The position numbers were made by a program, and so were the translations under genes. A stretch of DNA of 55,354 bases from a virus. The notes under the pieces were generated by a model. That model saw nothing but the letters and a program-made list of their open reading frames with translations, was not told the origin of the DNA and did not search any database. The stretch lies in IMG/VR virus record IMGVR_UViG_3300032116_000254, positions 1 to 55,354 of that record. One strand, 5' to 3'. Below are positions 47,701 to 55,354 of the stretch, piece by piece (position 1 is the first letter of the stretch; each line of letters opens with the position of its first letter).

Positions 47701-49305
47701 ATGTTAGTGGTAAATTCTGGTGAAAATATAGAAATTCCATTTGTTTATAAACTGGGCTTTACTTATTCGGATCCTTCAGAAGATATAATAATTTATCTCA
47801 GAAGAGGTCATGGAGGTCAAGGCCCTATTATCATGGGTCCATATAAATACGCAATAAATTTGATTGAAGCCGCCACTCCAGTCTATTTACAGGAGTTTAC
47901 AGATAATGTGTCTTTAGAAAGAATTTCAGAAGGTTCTTTTGTCCTTAATCTGACCATTCCTTCAAATATATACGAAGGCCCTTATACTGTTCAGATATCA
48001 GCGGTTATTGATGGCGCTCCAAATCTTAAAGAATACTACGTTCAGGTTCCTAAGCAGATTCAACAAAATACAGAAGTTTATTCTCCTGTAGACAAAAACA
48101 TTGCAGTTAACGTTACCGCTCAATACGAAAATACTTCCCAATCAGAGACCAACACCATAATACTAATAGGTCATACGGATGCATTTGAGCCATTTTCAAT
48201 TAAAAGAGTTTTGTCTGTGCAAGACGCAATCAATGCCCTTAGAGCAGATTTTCAATCTCCTCTTTTAAGGGGTTTCTTTGACGCTTACGCAGCGGGCGCA
48301 AGAAACATCTATTTGATGTCAGCTGGAACAATGAGCGAATATGTAGAAGATGTTAATTTAAGAAATCAAAAAACTTTTGCTGACGATTCAGCTACGCCAA
48401 ATGAATTTGGTAATCAATATTCTTTTTATGAACTTTATTACATGAAGTTAGAAATATGCTACAGCATTTTGAAAGAATATGAATTTATAGATATTATTGT
48501 TCCGCTTGAGACTTCAATGATTGATACTGGAGATGTAAATTTTGTTTCTCAACTTTCTGATCATTGCGAGAATGTTCAAAGACAAACCGGAGAAGTGCAG
48601 CTAGGTATCATTGGGTCGAGAAGCATTCAAGGAACAAATCAAAACATTCAAGACTTAGCTGAAAAAGACTTTGAAATATTTTCTGACGTTACATCAGACG
48701 GTTTAATAAATGCAGACTCTGGTAAGTATATTATATTAATATATGGAGAAGCAGTTTTTGATCACGATCAAATTCAAAGATCTTACGCTGGCTCCGTATC
48801 CGCTGCTTTTGCTGGAACCCTTGCTTCCACCAGGGTGGATTATGGCTTGGCAAGAAAGAGAATACCTGTTGTCCTGTCCATATCCGGAAACGGTCTGACA
48901 ACATCACAAATGAGAATTCTTAACGAAAAGAAAATTAATTATATACTTGATGGAAAAAGATCAAGAAGAGGAACTCCATTTGATATATGCATATCTGGAG
49001 ACCTGACGCAGTCAATAAGCGAAAACTACTCTGACGCTTCAAATGTTAGATTAGTGGCAATGATCATAGCTGAAGTTCAATCACTTGGACGAAATGCAAT
49101 AGGTAAATTTTCTTATGACAGAGTCATCAGAAATGTAGACGCTCTACTTTCATCCTTAAAGTTAGCGGACGTAGTTAGGGATTATACGTTTGACGCCTAC
49201 GCAGACAGACTAATAAAAGGAAAATTATATTTTAATATTTCAATAGTTTCCGTAAGGACTTTAAGAAGTATTTCCTTTAATGTAGCAACAGGAAGAGGTA
49301 TGTAA
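47701..49305 (+). CDS. Tail sheath-like protein A (534 residues)
   Basis: The start MLVVNSGENIEIPF at 47701 is preferred; the open frame reaches further upstream to 47662 but overlaps the head-closure gene. The C-terminal half has the sheath fold order: FFDAYAAGARNIYLM, KYIILIYGE, SYAGSVSAAFAGTLAST, IPVVLSISGNGLTTSQMRILNEKKINYI, and the final sheath domain NVRLVAMIIAEVQSLGRNAIG...FNISIVSVRTLRSI. The N-terminal part is a different beta domain. It may be a second sheath or a sheath-related cap protein; the classical sheath gene is further downstream. Confidence 0.78.
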   Translation: MLVVNSGENIEIPFVYKLGFTYSDPSEDIIIYLRRGHGGQGPIIMGPYKYAINLIEAATPVYLQEFTDNVSLERISEGSFVLNLTIPSNIYEGPYTVQISAVIDGAPNLKEYYVQVPKQIQQNTEVYSPVDKNIAVNVTAQYENTSQSETNTIILIGHTDAFEPFSIKRVLSVQDAINALRADFQSPLLRGFFDAYAAGARNIYLMSAGTMSEYVEDVNLRNQKTFADDSATPNEFGNQYSFYELYYMKLEICYSILKEYEFIDIIVPLETSMIDTGDVNFVSQLSDHCENVQRQTGEVQLGIIGSRSIQGTNQNIQDLAEKDFEIFSDVTSDGLINADSGKYIILIYGEAVFDHDQIQRSYAGSVSAAFAGTLASTRVDYGLARKRIPVVLSISGNGLTTSQMRILNEKKINYILDGKRSRRGTPFDICISGDLTQSISENYSDASNVRLVAMIIAEVQSLGRNAIGKFSYDRVIRNVDALLSSLKLADVVRDYTFDAYADRLIKGKLYFNISIVSVRTLRSISFNVATGRGM

Positions 49306-49306
49306 A

Positions 49307-50047
49307 ATGCCACAGAACGCTTATAGATTTCCCGTAGTTGGAATCAATGAAATTAATAATGATAGAAGATTTGGCCCTCCTCTCCAAGCATCAGGAAATC
49401 TAACGTATCTAGAGTTTATTGCTGTTGTTAAAGCATTATGGGAAAATGCCTATCCAGATATTAAAGTCGTACCTACCTCCAATGGCCAATATGCAGAGTA
49501 TCCAGTAATAGTTTACGGTTTAGAGATTAGAAAAACACACTCAAACGAACCAAAGCCAAGAACGCGAAATACCCAGCACCAAGCTGATGTAATGGTTTTT
49601 GGTCAAAGGTTTCAAAATGTTGTAAGCTTTACAATCATGACAAAAGCAGATGCAGGCACGTCCTCCTCTGAGCTAGAAAAAAGATACTCAGGAGCTCAGG
49701 TGGCAGATAACTTGGCTGAAATATTTGAAGATTTTATGCTGGAGCATACCCCAGTTTTTAAAAGATTAGGAGCAGCAGAATTCGTATACTCAAGAAGACT
49801 CTCCGATGCAGAGATAAATAGGCCAAATGTTGATGTTATTAAAAGAACAATTACGTATATGTTGACGACCGAGAAGCTTATCGCCACCAGCGTTGAGCAA
49901 ATTGAAAAGATTACTGTTGACGTTAGAAGATACATGGCCTATGAGGCGTCAATTATTAATGATTATTTAAATGGAGCAACCCCTTCAATTGAGGGCACGG
50001 AAATGAATATTATAGATCTTTTCCAAAGTGCAACACCAAATACTTAA
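49307..50047 (+). CDS. Tail terminator/neck-like protein (246 residues)
   Basis: It begins MPQNAYRFPVVGINEINNDR. The order of segments (LTYLEFIAVVKALWENAYPDIKVVPTSNG, YPVIVYGLEIRK, QHQADVMVFGQRFQNVVSFTIMTKAD, a helix with EIFEDFMLEHTP) is that of tail terminator or completion proteins with an alpha/beta core. It lies between the two sheath-like genes. Assignment by fold pattern and position. Confidence 0.6.
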   Translation: MPQNAYRFPVVGINEINNDRRFGPPLQASGNLTYLEFIAVVKALWENAYPDIKVVPTSNGQYAEYPVIVYGLEIRKTHSNEPKPRTRNTQHQADVMVFGQRFQNVVSFTIMTKADAGTSSSELEKRYSGAQVADNLAEIFEDFMLEHTPVFKRLGAAEFVYSRRLSDAEINRPNVDVIKRTITYMLTTEKLIATSVEQIEKITVDVRRYMAYEASIINDYLNGATPSIEGTEMNIIDLFQSATPNT

Positions 50048-50073
50048 ACTAGGTTGTTTTTATATCTTAAGTA

Positions 50074-50083
50074 TTACTATATA
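50074..50083 (+). promoter_or_regulatory. TTACTATATA promoter-like element before the main sheath gene
   Basis: The best match to the recurrent element, 46 bases before the sheath start at 50130, in the intergenic gap after the neck-like gene. Confidence 0.5.
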
Positions 50084-50129
50084 CATGAAGTAAAACTTTT
50101 AAATGCCGCAATCGGAGGTCTACAGTCTA

Positions 50130-51386
50130 ATGGCTCTACCAGGTGTAAAAACAATTATTAAAGATCGCTTTTATAGCATCTCCCGTCAGGATATTCCTGT
50201 CGGTCCAAGAATATGCCTCATTGCAAAAAGAGGCGCAGGTGCAACAAACGCAGACAAGGTTCTAGATCTTGACGTCGTTTCTGCAACTACCGAGGCTGAT
50301 ATTATCAGCGTATTTGGCGAGGACTCTCAAATCCACAGAGGCTTTGTTGAGCTAATTGCCGGAGGCGCTGAAAGAATTTTTGTAGTTCCACTACCATCAG
50401 ATGCTAGCTTTAACTACTCAACTGGCGCAATAACCAGTGCAACTCTTTCAGGCGTTGATGTCTTTGATGCAGCCTTTACTGCAGCTGAAGCATCTCAGCC
50501 AGACATCATTGTTCCCTGGGGACGTGGTGGTCATCCAAACGACTGGCAAAACCCTGCAACTCCTGGTGATGATGAAGAGTTTGGTTTTTATGCAGACAAC
50601 GCTGCAACCACTTCAGGATTTGCCTACAAGGTGGCAGCAAGAGTAAAAGAAATTGCCGAGAACTCCCATCCCTGTATTGCGGTAATGGGCATTAAGCCAT
50701 ACGTTGGCTCAGGTGCTCTTGCAACAGAGACAATGACCCCGAGCCAAGTTGGAACACACGTAGGAACAAGTGGTCTTGCCAATCTGATCGACAGAGAAGG
50801 CGCTGACATGAGAGAAATCGGAAGAACTCTTGCAGTAATTGCATCAGAGCTTAAGCCAGTAAATTATCCAGCAGACTGGGGCTACACCAATGGTGCAACC
50901 ACCTTTGCTGCAGCAATCTCAAGAATGGCATCATTTACTTCACCAGTTAACAAGACAGCTTACAACGTTTCTTCACTAAGATACAATCCAACCAGAACTC
51001 AACAGTTGAATCTTTCTGATCTTGGCGTAAACTGCATTGCACTTAACTTCAACAGAATACCAATCTTCATTGAGGGCCTAACAATGGCTTCTTCAAGCTC
51101 TGACTACACCAGAATCTCAACTATGAGAATTGTAACAGAGGCTGCCCTTCTGGTAAGACAAGTTTGTCAGAGATTTGTTGGCGAGGCTTCAACAATCCAG
51201 ACCAGAAACTCAATGGAGACTGCAATTACTTCAGCACTAAGAGGAATGCAACAACTAGGTGCCTTGCTGGACAGTGACTTCACCGTCTCTTATATACCAG
51301 CAGAAAATAAGGCGATTATTGACCTCGTGCTGACCCCAGCATTTGAACTCAAGAATATTGAAGTTCAAGTATCAATAAACCTATAA
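50130..51386 (+). CDS. Tail sheath protein (418 residues)
   Basis: The start MALPGVKTIIKDRF at 50130 has GGAGG upstream; an ATG at 50103 has none and lies before that site. Myovirus sheath features are GPRICLIAKRGAG, FVELIAGGAERIFVVPLP, the middle insertion domain, LGVNCIALNFNRIPIFIEGLTMASSSSDYTRISTMRIV, the helix LVRQVCQRFVGEAS, and the final strands FTVSYIPAENKAIIDLVLTPAFELKNIEVQVSINL. The sheath contracts to drive the tube through the host envelope. GC and codon use are higher than in its neighbours, consistent with high expression; no CGG is used in frame. Confidence 0.9.
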   Translation: MALPGVKTIIKDRFYSISRQDIPVGPRICLIAKRGAGATNADKVLDLDVVSATTEADIISVFGEDSQIHRGFVELIAGGAERIFVVPLPSDASFNYSTGAITSATLSGVDVFDAAFTAAEASQPDIIVPWGRGGHPNDWQNPATPGDDEEFGFYADNAATTSGFAYKVAARVKEIAENSHPCIAVMGIKPYVGSGALATETMTPSQVGTHVGTSGLANLIDREGADMREIGRTLAVIASELKPVNYPADWGYTNGATTFAAAISRMASFTSPVNKTAYNVSSLRYNPTRTQQLNLSDLGVNCIALNFNRIPIFIEGLTMASSSSDYTRISTMRIVTEAALLVRQVCQRFVGEASTIQTRNSMETAITSALRGMQQLGALLDSDFTVSYIPAENKAIIDLVLTPAFELKNIEVQVSINL

Positions 51387-51421
51387 ACCATAATTAATAA
51401 TACCGTATTGGAGGGTATCAT

Positions 51422-52111
51422 ATGGCAGGAGAATATTACGATGGTCCAGTTAATAAGTATCTAAATACTTATACTACATTTTCTGGAGCAGACATTGTTG
51501 CCACTTTTGGTGGCATTGAAATCGGCGCACTTTCTGGAATTACCTTTTCGGTAACTAGAGAAAAAGCTCCAATCTATACCATGGGCTCACCTAACCCAAG
51601 GTCCTTTTCAAGAGGCAAAAGAGGTATCGCAGGATCATTGATCTTCACCGTGTTTGACAGGCCAGCCCTGTACCAAATGCTTGAGGCCCATCATGCAACC
51701 GATAACTCAATGAAGTTCTTTACTAGAAGGCACAACACACTACCTGGTGACCCCAACCACAGAAGAGGTATAGCTGAATTCTCAGATCAGGCAAGAGATG
51801 TCGTTTCTCAGGTTCCATTCTACGCAGATCAAATTCCACCATTTGATATTACAATCACATTTGTAAACGAATATGGTCAGGGCGCAGTAAGGTCAATCTA
51901 TGGCGTTGAGCTCCTCAACGAGGGCTCAGGCGCATCAATGGATGACATTGTTATAGAAGAGACTATGACTTATGTAGCCAGAGAAATTGGTCCAATGTAT
52001 AGGATTACAACCGATCACCTCGGCAGAAACAATACTGGCGATCTTAGAGATCTTATCAGCCAGGATGCTGTAACCGAGAGCGGTTTGAACACTCAAATCA
52101 TTAGACCATAA
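51422..52111 (+). CDS. Tail tube protein A (229 residues)
   Basis: It begins MAGEYYDGPVNKYLNTYTT after GGAGGG. The central pattern FGGIEIGALSGITFSVTREKAPIYTMGSPNPRSFSRGKRGIAGSLIFTVFDRPAL and the closing PFDITITFVNEYGQGAVRSIYGVELLNEGS...ETMTYVAREIGPM fit T4 gp19/SPO1-type tube proteins. It forms the inner tube under the sheath. A strong terminator follows, so this gene is likely the most abundant of the three tube paralogues. Confidence 0.85.
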   Translation: MAGEYYDGPVNKYLNTYTTFSGADIVATFGGIEIGALSGITFSVTREKAPIYTMGSPNPRSFSRGKRGIAGSLIFTVFDRPALYQMLEAHHATDNSMKFFTRRHNTLPGDPNHRRGIAEFSDQARDVVSQVPFYADQIPPFDITITFVNEYGQGAVRSIYGVELLNEGSGASMDDIVIEETMTYVAREIGPMYRITTDHLGRNNTGDLRDLISQDAVTESGLNTQIIRP

Positions 52112-52133
52112 TCTAACATCAATTCATCTTTGG

Positions 52134-52175
52134 TATGGAGGGCCTGATACTTTGTCGGGTCCTCCATACTTTTTT
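52134..52175 (+). terminator. Strong terminator after tail tube A
   Basis: Arms TATGGAGG (from 52134) and CCTCCATA (52161-52168) pair perfectly and end in CTTTTTT. It separates the abundant sheath and tube genes from the following genes. Confidence 0.9.
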
Positions 52176-52186
52176 AGGCGGTAAAA

Positions 52187-52900
52187 ATGCAGTCAAGAAG
52201 CGAACTTTGGAAGTACGAAAGCACTAATGGTTCTCAAACAAGAATCCAAAAAGGCTTACCAGATCCATTTTCAAACATGTCTTTTGCTGGCGTTGATATC
52301 AACGCAACAATTGTCGTTCCAACAATAGACAGAGAAACAGGCGCAATAGGTGAGTCCGACATTCTCGAACTTGCTGAACTTCAAACAATATCATATTCAA
52401 TACACAGAGAAAATTCTCCAATAAGAACTATTGGCCACTCCAACCCAAGGGGTTTTGTAAAGGGTGGAAGAACAATAGGTGGATCTTTAATATTTACCGT
52501 ATTTAACGAGTACGCATTTTACAGAATCAAAGAGTTTCGCCAAATGATGGCTGAAACAGGTTTATTCTTTGCTCCTCTAGCAGACATGTTGCCTCCATTT
52601 GATATAGTTTTGTCATTCTTTAATGAGTATGGCCTAGCCGCTAAAATGAAGATATATGGAGTAACCATAGTTGACGAAGGTGGAACAATGTCTGTTGACG
52701 ACCTTATTACAGAGCAGACCTACACTTATATGGCTAGGGGAATTCAGCCACTAATAAGCATGGAGAACGATCCTATGATGCTTGAGGAAAGCGAATACCA
52801 AGCATATTCAAACAGGCAACAAAATTTTTGGAACAGCGGAGAGACAGACAGGCTAACAGAATACACCACTTTTGTTGATAGAATAATTAAACCACAATAA
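52187..52900 (+). CDS. Tail tube-like protein B (237 residues)
   Basis: Paralogue of tube A: LAELQTISYSIHRENSPIRTIGHSNPRGFVKGGRTIGGSLIFTVFNEYAF, PPFDIVLSFFNEYGLAAKMKIYGVTIVDEGG and EQTYTYMARGIQPL align with the tube core. It has an N-terminal extension of about 50 residues and a C-terminal tail. Probably a minor tube or baseplate-hub tube protein. Confidence 0.78.
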   Translation: MQSRSELWKYESTNGSQTRIQKGLPDPFSNMSFAGVDINATIVVPTIDRETGAIGESDILELAELQTISYSIHRENSPIRTIGHSNPRGFVKGGRTIGGSLIFTVFNEYAFYRIKEFRQMMAETGLFFAPLADMLPPFDIVLSFFNEYGLAAKMKIYGVTIVDEGGTMSVDDLITEQTYTYMARGIQPLISMENDPMMLEESEYQAYSNRQQNFWNSGETDRLTEYTTFVDRIIKPQ

Positions 52901-52909
52901 GGAAAAATA

Positions 52910-53983
52910 ATGGCTATTGATTACGGCAATATAATCGGAAGAAAACCATACAGACCTTTCAGCTCGTATATTCCAAGTACGCTTCTTGACAGGACCTTTG
53001 ATGTAAGAGGAAACTTGGCTTCAACAGATGTCGTTGCACCAAGAAGTTTCGATCCACTCAATGAAAACATTGACTTAAAGTGGGCAGGAAAAACTGATGA
53101 CTCAGAAAAGTTTAATACATATTATGATTATTACTTTACTGGTGAAGACATCAAGATATATATAGACGGTCTCTTTGATCCAAAATATGAACTTGATATT
53201 CAAAACTTTGCTTTCAACATAGCGCAGCAAAAACAACCTCTTTATGGTTTCTGGTCTTATAACTATGATGTTATGATGGTTGGAACAAGAATAGTTGTTG
53301 GACAATTTTCTGTATACTCAAGATACCCTGGAAGAATGAGAGATCTTTTGTCAGAAGCTGCAAAGCAAAGGGTAGCGTTTAATAAATCAAACCAAGGCGA
53401 AGTTCAAAGCTTCTTATCTGGTTACGACACTAGATCGATTGAAGACGAAAAAAATATTGAAAAGTATTGGGCCAATAGTCAACTTGATAGATTGGGCTCA
53501 GACGGCGCACAAGCCAATGATAGAAACATATTCTCCGCTCACCCGCCATTTAATCTTATTATAAAATATGGAATGCAAGAGGGAGCAGTGTCATCTGTTG
53601 CAAGAAACAAGGGAACTAATAGTGAAGACAATTTTGATACGCTAGATAGATTGATGGCCACTGACTACAACCAAAGACTAGTGCAGAAAAACATGTCAGA
53701 AAACATGAATCTTGTTCTTCAAAGTGTTCACCTAAACTCAATGGTTTCAGCTGTTGAGGTTGGTGGTCAACCAGTAATGGAGACTTATCAGTTTACGGCA
53801 AGAGATTTTTATATTTCAGAGGGTTCGATTAGAAGCTTTAATTCTTCTGAAAATCCAGCTTCTGATGATTCATCAGAACCACCAGTAACAGATCCAACAA
53901 AGCCTTCTACTCCCCCAACTGAGGAAGATGTTTTGCGCACTTATGAGCAGTACTATAGAGTCAAGGATCGCACATTCCGCTAG
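52910..53983 (+). CDS. Tail tube-like or baseplate protein C (357 residues)
   Basis: More divergent than B: IQNFAFNIAQQKQPLYGFWSYNYDVMMVGTRIVVGQFSVYSRYPGRM matches the core of the tube family, and HPPFNLIIKYGMQEG and VGGQPVMETYQFTARDFYISEGS match the later strands. A 70-residue insertion and a proline/serine tail (SSEPPVTDPTKPSTPP) follow. Likely the tube-initiator end or another minor tube protein. A 94-base AT-rich gap follows. Confidence 0.65.
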   Translation: MAIDYGNIIGRKPYRPFSSYIPSTLLDRTFDVRGNLASTDVVAPRSFDPLNENIDLKWAGKTDDSEKFNTYYDYYFTGEDIKIYIDGLFDPKYELDIQNFAFNIAQQKQPLYGFWSYNYDVMMVGTRIVVGQFSVYSRYPGRMRDLLSEAAKQRVAFNKSNQGEVQSFLSGYDTRSIEDEKNIEKYWANSQLDRLGSDGAQANDRNIFSAHPPFNLIIKYGMQEGAVSSVARNKGTNSEDNFDTLDRLMATDYNQRLVQKNMSENMNLVLQSVHLNSMVSAVEVGGQPVMETYQFTARDFYISEGSIRSFNSSENPASDDSSEPPVTDPTKPSTPPTEEDVLRTYEQYYRVKDRTFR

Positions 53984-54077
53984 ATTCTTTTAATAAATAA
54001 TATTGTAAAAATAGATATTTAATGTTTACAAGTGATATACTAGTTTGTAGTTTTTTAATTTAAATAGGAGAAATGTC

Positions 54078-54596
54078 ATGGCACAAGGTAGAAAAGTAAC
54101 AATAGCTAAGTCTGATGAAATAGCAGAAGAGACAAACGCTGATGAGGCTTATGTGATTTCAGTGGAAGACACTGACCAAGAAGGCGATTCAGTTGAGGTT
54201 CTTGAAGAAGAGCCAACATCAGTAGAGGACCTTCCTGATGATGAAAGAATTTGGCTTGATGGCCCAACCGCTGGCCAGATTAAGATGTGGAAGCAAGAGC
54301 ATGGCGATGTGTATGTAACATCAATTTCTTACGATAAGCACATTGCATGGAGACCGCTAAGCAGAATTGAGTACAAAAACCTTGTAAGAAAGATGGAGCA
54401 GCTCGTTCAGTCTGGTCAACTAACTAGCGCAGAGGCAAACCTTTGGAACGAAGAAGCAATTGCTGAGATCTGCGTACTATTCCCTGCTTACGACAAGCAG
54501 TCAATGGTAAAGGAAATGGCAGGACTTCCGTCGCTAATAGCTCAAGAAGTTCTAGAGGCCTCTGGCTTCGTTGCCCTAGAGGTAAGACAACTTTAA
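54078..54596 (+). CDS. Tail assembly chaperone 1 (172 residues)
   Basis: It begins MAQGRKVTIAKSDEI after AGGAG. Residues 20-65 are acidic and disordered; residues 70-170 are helical (IKMWKQEHGDVYVTSISYDKHIAWRPLSRIEYKNLVRKMEQLV...). Position, size and the following gene match the gpG half of the tail assembly chaperone pair that precedes the tape measure gene. Unlike lambda, the partner is a separate gene starting four bases after this stop. Confidence 0.7.
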   Translation: MAQGRKVTIAKSDEIAEETNADEAYVISVEDTDQEGDSVEVLEEEPTSVEDLPDDERIWLDGPTAGQIKMWKQEHGDVYVTSISYDKHIAWRPLSRIEYKNLVRKMEQLVQSGQLTSAEANLWNEEAIAEICVLFPAYDKQSMVKEMAGLPSLIAQEVLEASGFVALEVRQL

Positions 54597-54599
54597 GGT

Positions 54600-55223
54600 A
54601 TGAACCCCGATTCTCTGCACAGTATAAAAAATAAATACGGATCAGTATTTCAAACTTCAATAAGAAAACAAGAAGTAATATTCAGAGAATTAACTTTTGC
54701 TGAGTATGATAAAATAGCAGAGTATCAGAGATCATTCGATCATTCGTCAGCTGACGTAGAAGAACTGATAATAAAGTTCGCTGTCGTTTATCCAGAAAAT
54801 CTAGATCTTGATTCATATCCTCCCGGCATAGTTTCTTCTTTGGCGGAAGAAATCCTCGAAGAATCAGGCTTCTCCTCCGCCAAAAGAGCAAAAGCAATTC
54901 TTGAAAAAATGAGACGTCAAGCCGCTGAGGTAAGAAACCTCATGAAGGCTTTCGTTTTGGCTACCATGCCAAAGTATAGTCCAGAAGATTTGGACAACAT
55001 GACGTTCAGTAAATTGGCAGAGAATGTCGCTCTTGCAGAGAAAATTATAGAGATACAGCAAGGCATTAACGGTATAGCTCCAACAGACCTTAGTCTGCAA
55101 TTGATTGACCCAGAAGAAGAAGTGCAAAAAGAAAAAGATTTTGCAAACAGATTCAACGCCTCAAGAAAAGATGGCGAAGCCAAGTTCGAAGACCCCATTG
55201 CAAGAAAACTTTGGGGAAGTTAA
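54600..55223 (+). CDS. Tail assembly chaperone 2 (207 residues)
   Basis: It begins MNPDSLHSIKNKYGSVFQTS and contains EVIFRELTFAEYDKIAEYQRS, which parallels the WRPLSRIEYKNLVRKMEQ part of chaperone 1, so the two are probably paralogues. The rest is helical and acidic. It should bind the tape measure protein during tail assembly. Assignment by position and resemblance to its neighbour. Confidence 0.68.
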   Translation: MNPDSLHSIKNKYGSVFQTSIRKQEVIFRELTFAEYDKIAEYQRSFDHSSADVEELIIKFAVVYPENLDLDSYPPGIVSSLAEEILEESGFSSAKRAKAILEKMRRQAAEVRNLMKAFVLATMPKYSPEDLDNMTFSKLAENVALAEKIIEIQQGINGIAPTDLSLQLIDPEEEVQKEKDFANRFNASRKDGEAKFEDPIARKLWGS

Positions 55224-55241
55224 TCTTATCGGAGAAGAGCC

Positions 55242-55354
55242 TTGATTAGAGATCGTGGACCAATATCTAGCTTGGGTCATGGTGTAACATCTCGTGACGT
55301 ACCAGTAAGAGAGCGGAGAATCAGAGGGACCAAGTCCTAACTCCGGCGCAATTG
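55242..55354 (+). CDS. Start of next tail gene (tape-measure candidate), partial, with in-frame CGG
   Basis: TTG start with GGAG upstream. It begins MIRDRGPISSLGHGVTSRDVPVRE, then an in-frame CGG at 55314. In the entering frame it would stop at 55338-55340 after 32 residues; after a +1 shift it continues G-ESEGPSPNSGAI to the window edge without a stop. The place after the two tail chaperones is where the tape measure gene lies in most long-tailed phages. The gene is cut by the window end, so its identity is uncertain. Confidence 0.55.
55314..55316 (+). other. CGG +1 frameshift site 7 (last partial gene), predicted
   Basis: Context GAG CGG AGA. Only 13 codons of the +1 frame are visible, all open. 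It has the same CGGA form as five of the other six sites. Confidence 0.65.

Noticed and set aside
54580-54610. Lambda-like -1 frameshift between the two tail chaperones
   Set aside because: No slippery heptamer near the stop; the second gene has its own ATG four bases after the first stop.

Overview
The window holds two unlike blocks that meet near 6.3-6.45 kb. The right block (about 6.4 kb to the end) is the structural half of a large contractile-tailed phage (myovirus). The evidence is a RecA, a two-part terminase ATPase/nuclease, portal, prohead protease, HK97-type major capsid protein, head-tail connectors, two sheath-like proteins, three tube-like proteins, paired tail chaperones and a large set of fibres. 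It is AT-rich, nearly all on the + strand, and tightly packed with overlapping starts and stops. I saw no tRNA, CRISPR array or insertion sequence. The host cannot be read from the sequence.

The left block (1 to about 6.3 kb) is GC-rich. It consists of minus-strand genes, most of them alone between a strong terminator and a strong ribosome site. It includes a LysM protein, several small unknown proteins and one 770-residue unknown protein. The style recalls the small-gene regions of actinobacterial phages. It may be a different region of the same phage, acquired DNA, or another genome joined by assembly.

Layout of the right block: 6.6-9.5 kb carries small unknown genes and a minus-strand recA operon. 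9.8-19 kb carries a Clp-type ATPase, zinc-ribbon and glycine-zipper proteins, and a DnaQ-exonuclease fusion. 19-29 kb carries the large terminase, fibre proteins, portal and a glycosyltransferase. 29-33 kb carries a protease-Dps-scaffold fusion, a decoration candidate and the major capsid protein. 33-46 kb carries fibres, including a 1190-residue collagen-like protein, three tail-collar proteins, a prolyl-4-hydroxylase-like enzyme and a second glycosyltransferase. 46-55 kb carries neck, sheath, tube and chaperone genes and the start of a next tail gene.

The main discovery is a codon-level signal. In the right block I found seven in-frame CGG codons, and at every one the reading frame must move +1 (the C is skipped, or CGGN is read as four bases) to give an intact protein. 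The proteins are the Clp ATPase (inside Walker A), the DnaQ fusion, a glycine-zipper protein, the terminase, the prohead protease, the head-closure protein and the last partial tail gene. CGG occurs many times out of frame in the same genes without effect. In the left block CGG is an ordinary arginine codon. This looks like a recoding system in which CGG is not read as a normal triplet and acts as a +1 frameshift or quadruplet (CGGA/CGGT) codon that gates assembly-critical phage proteins.
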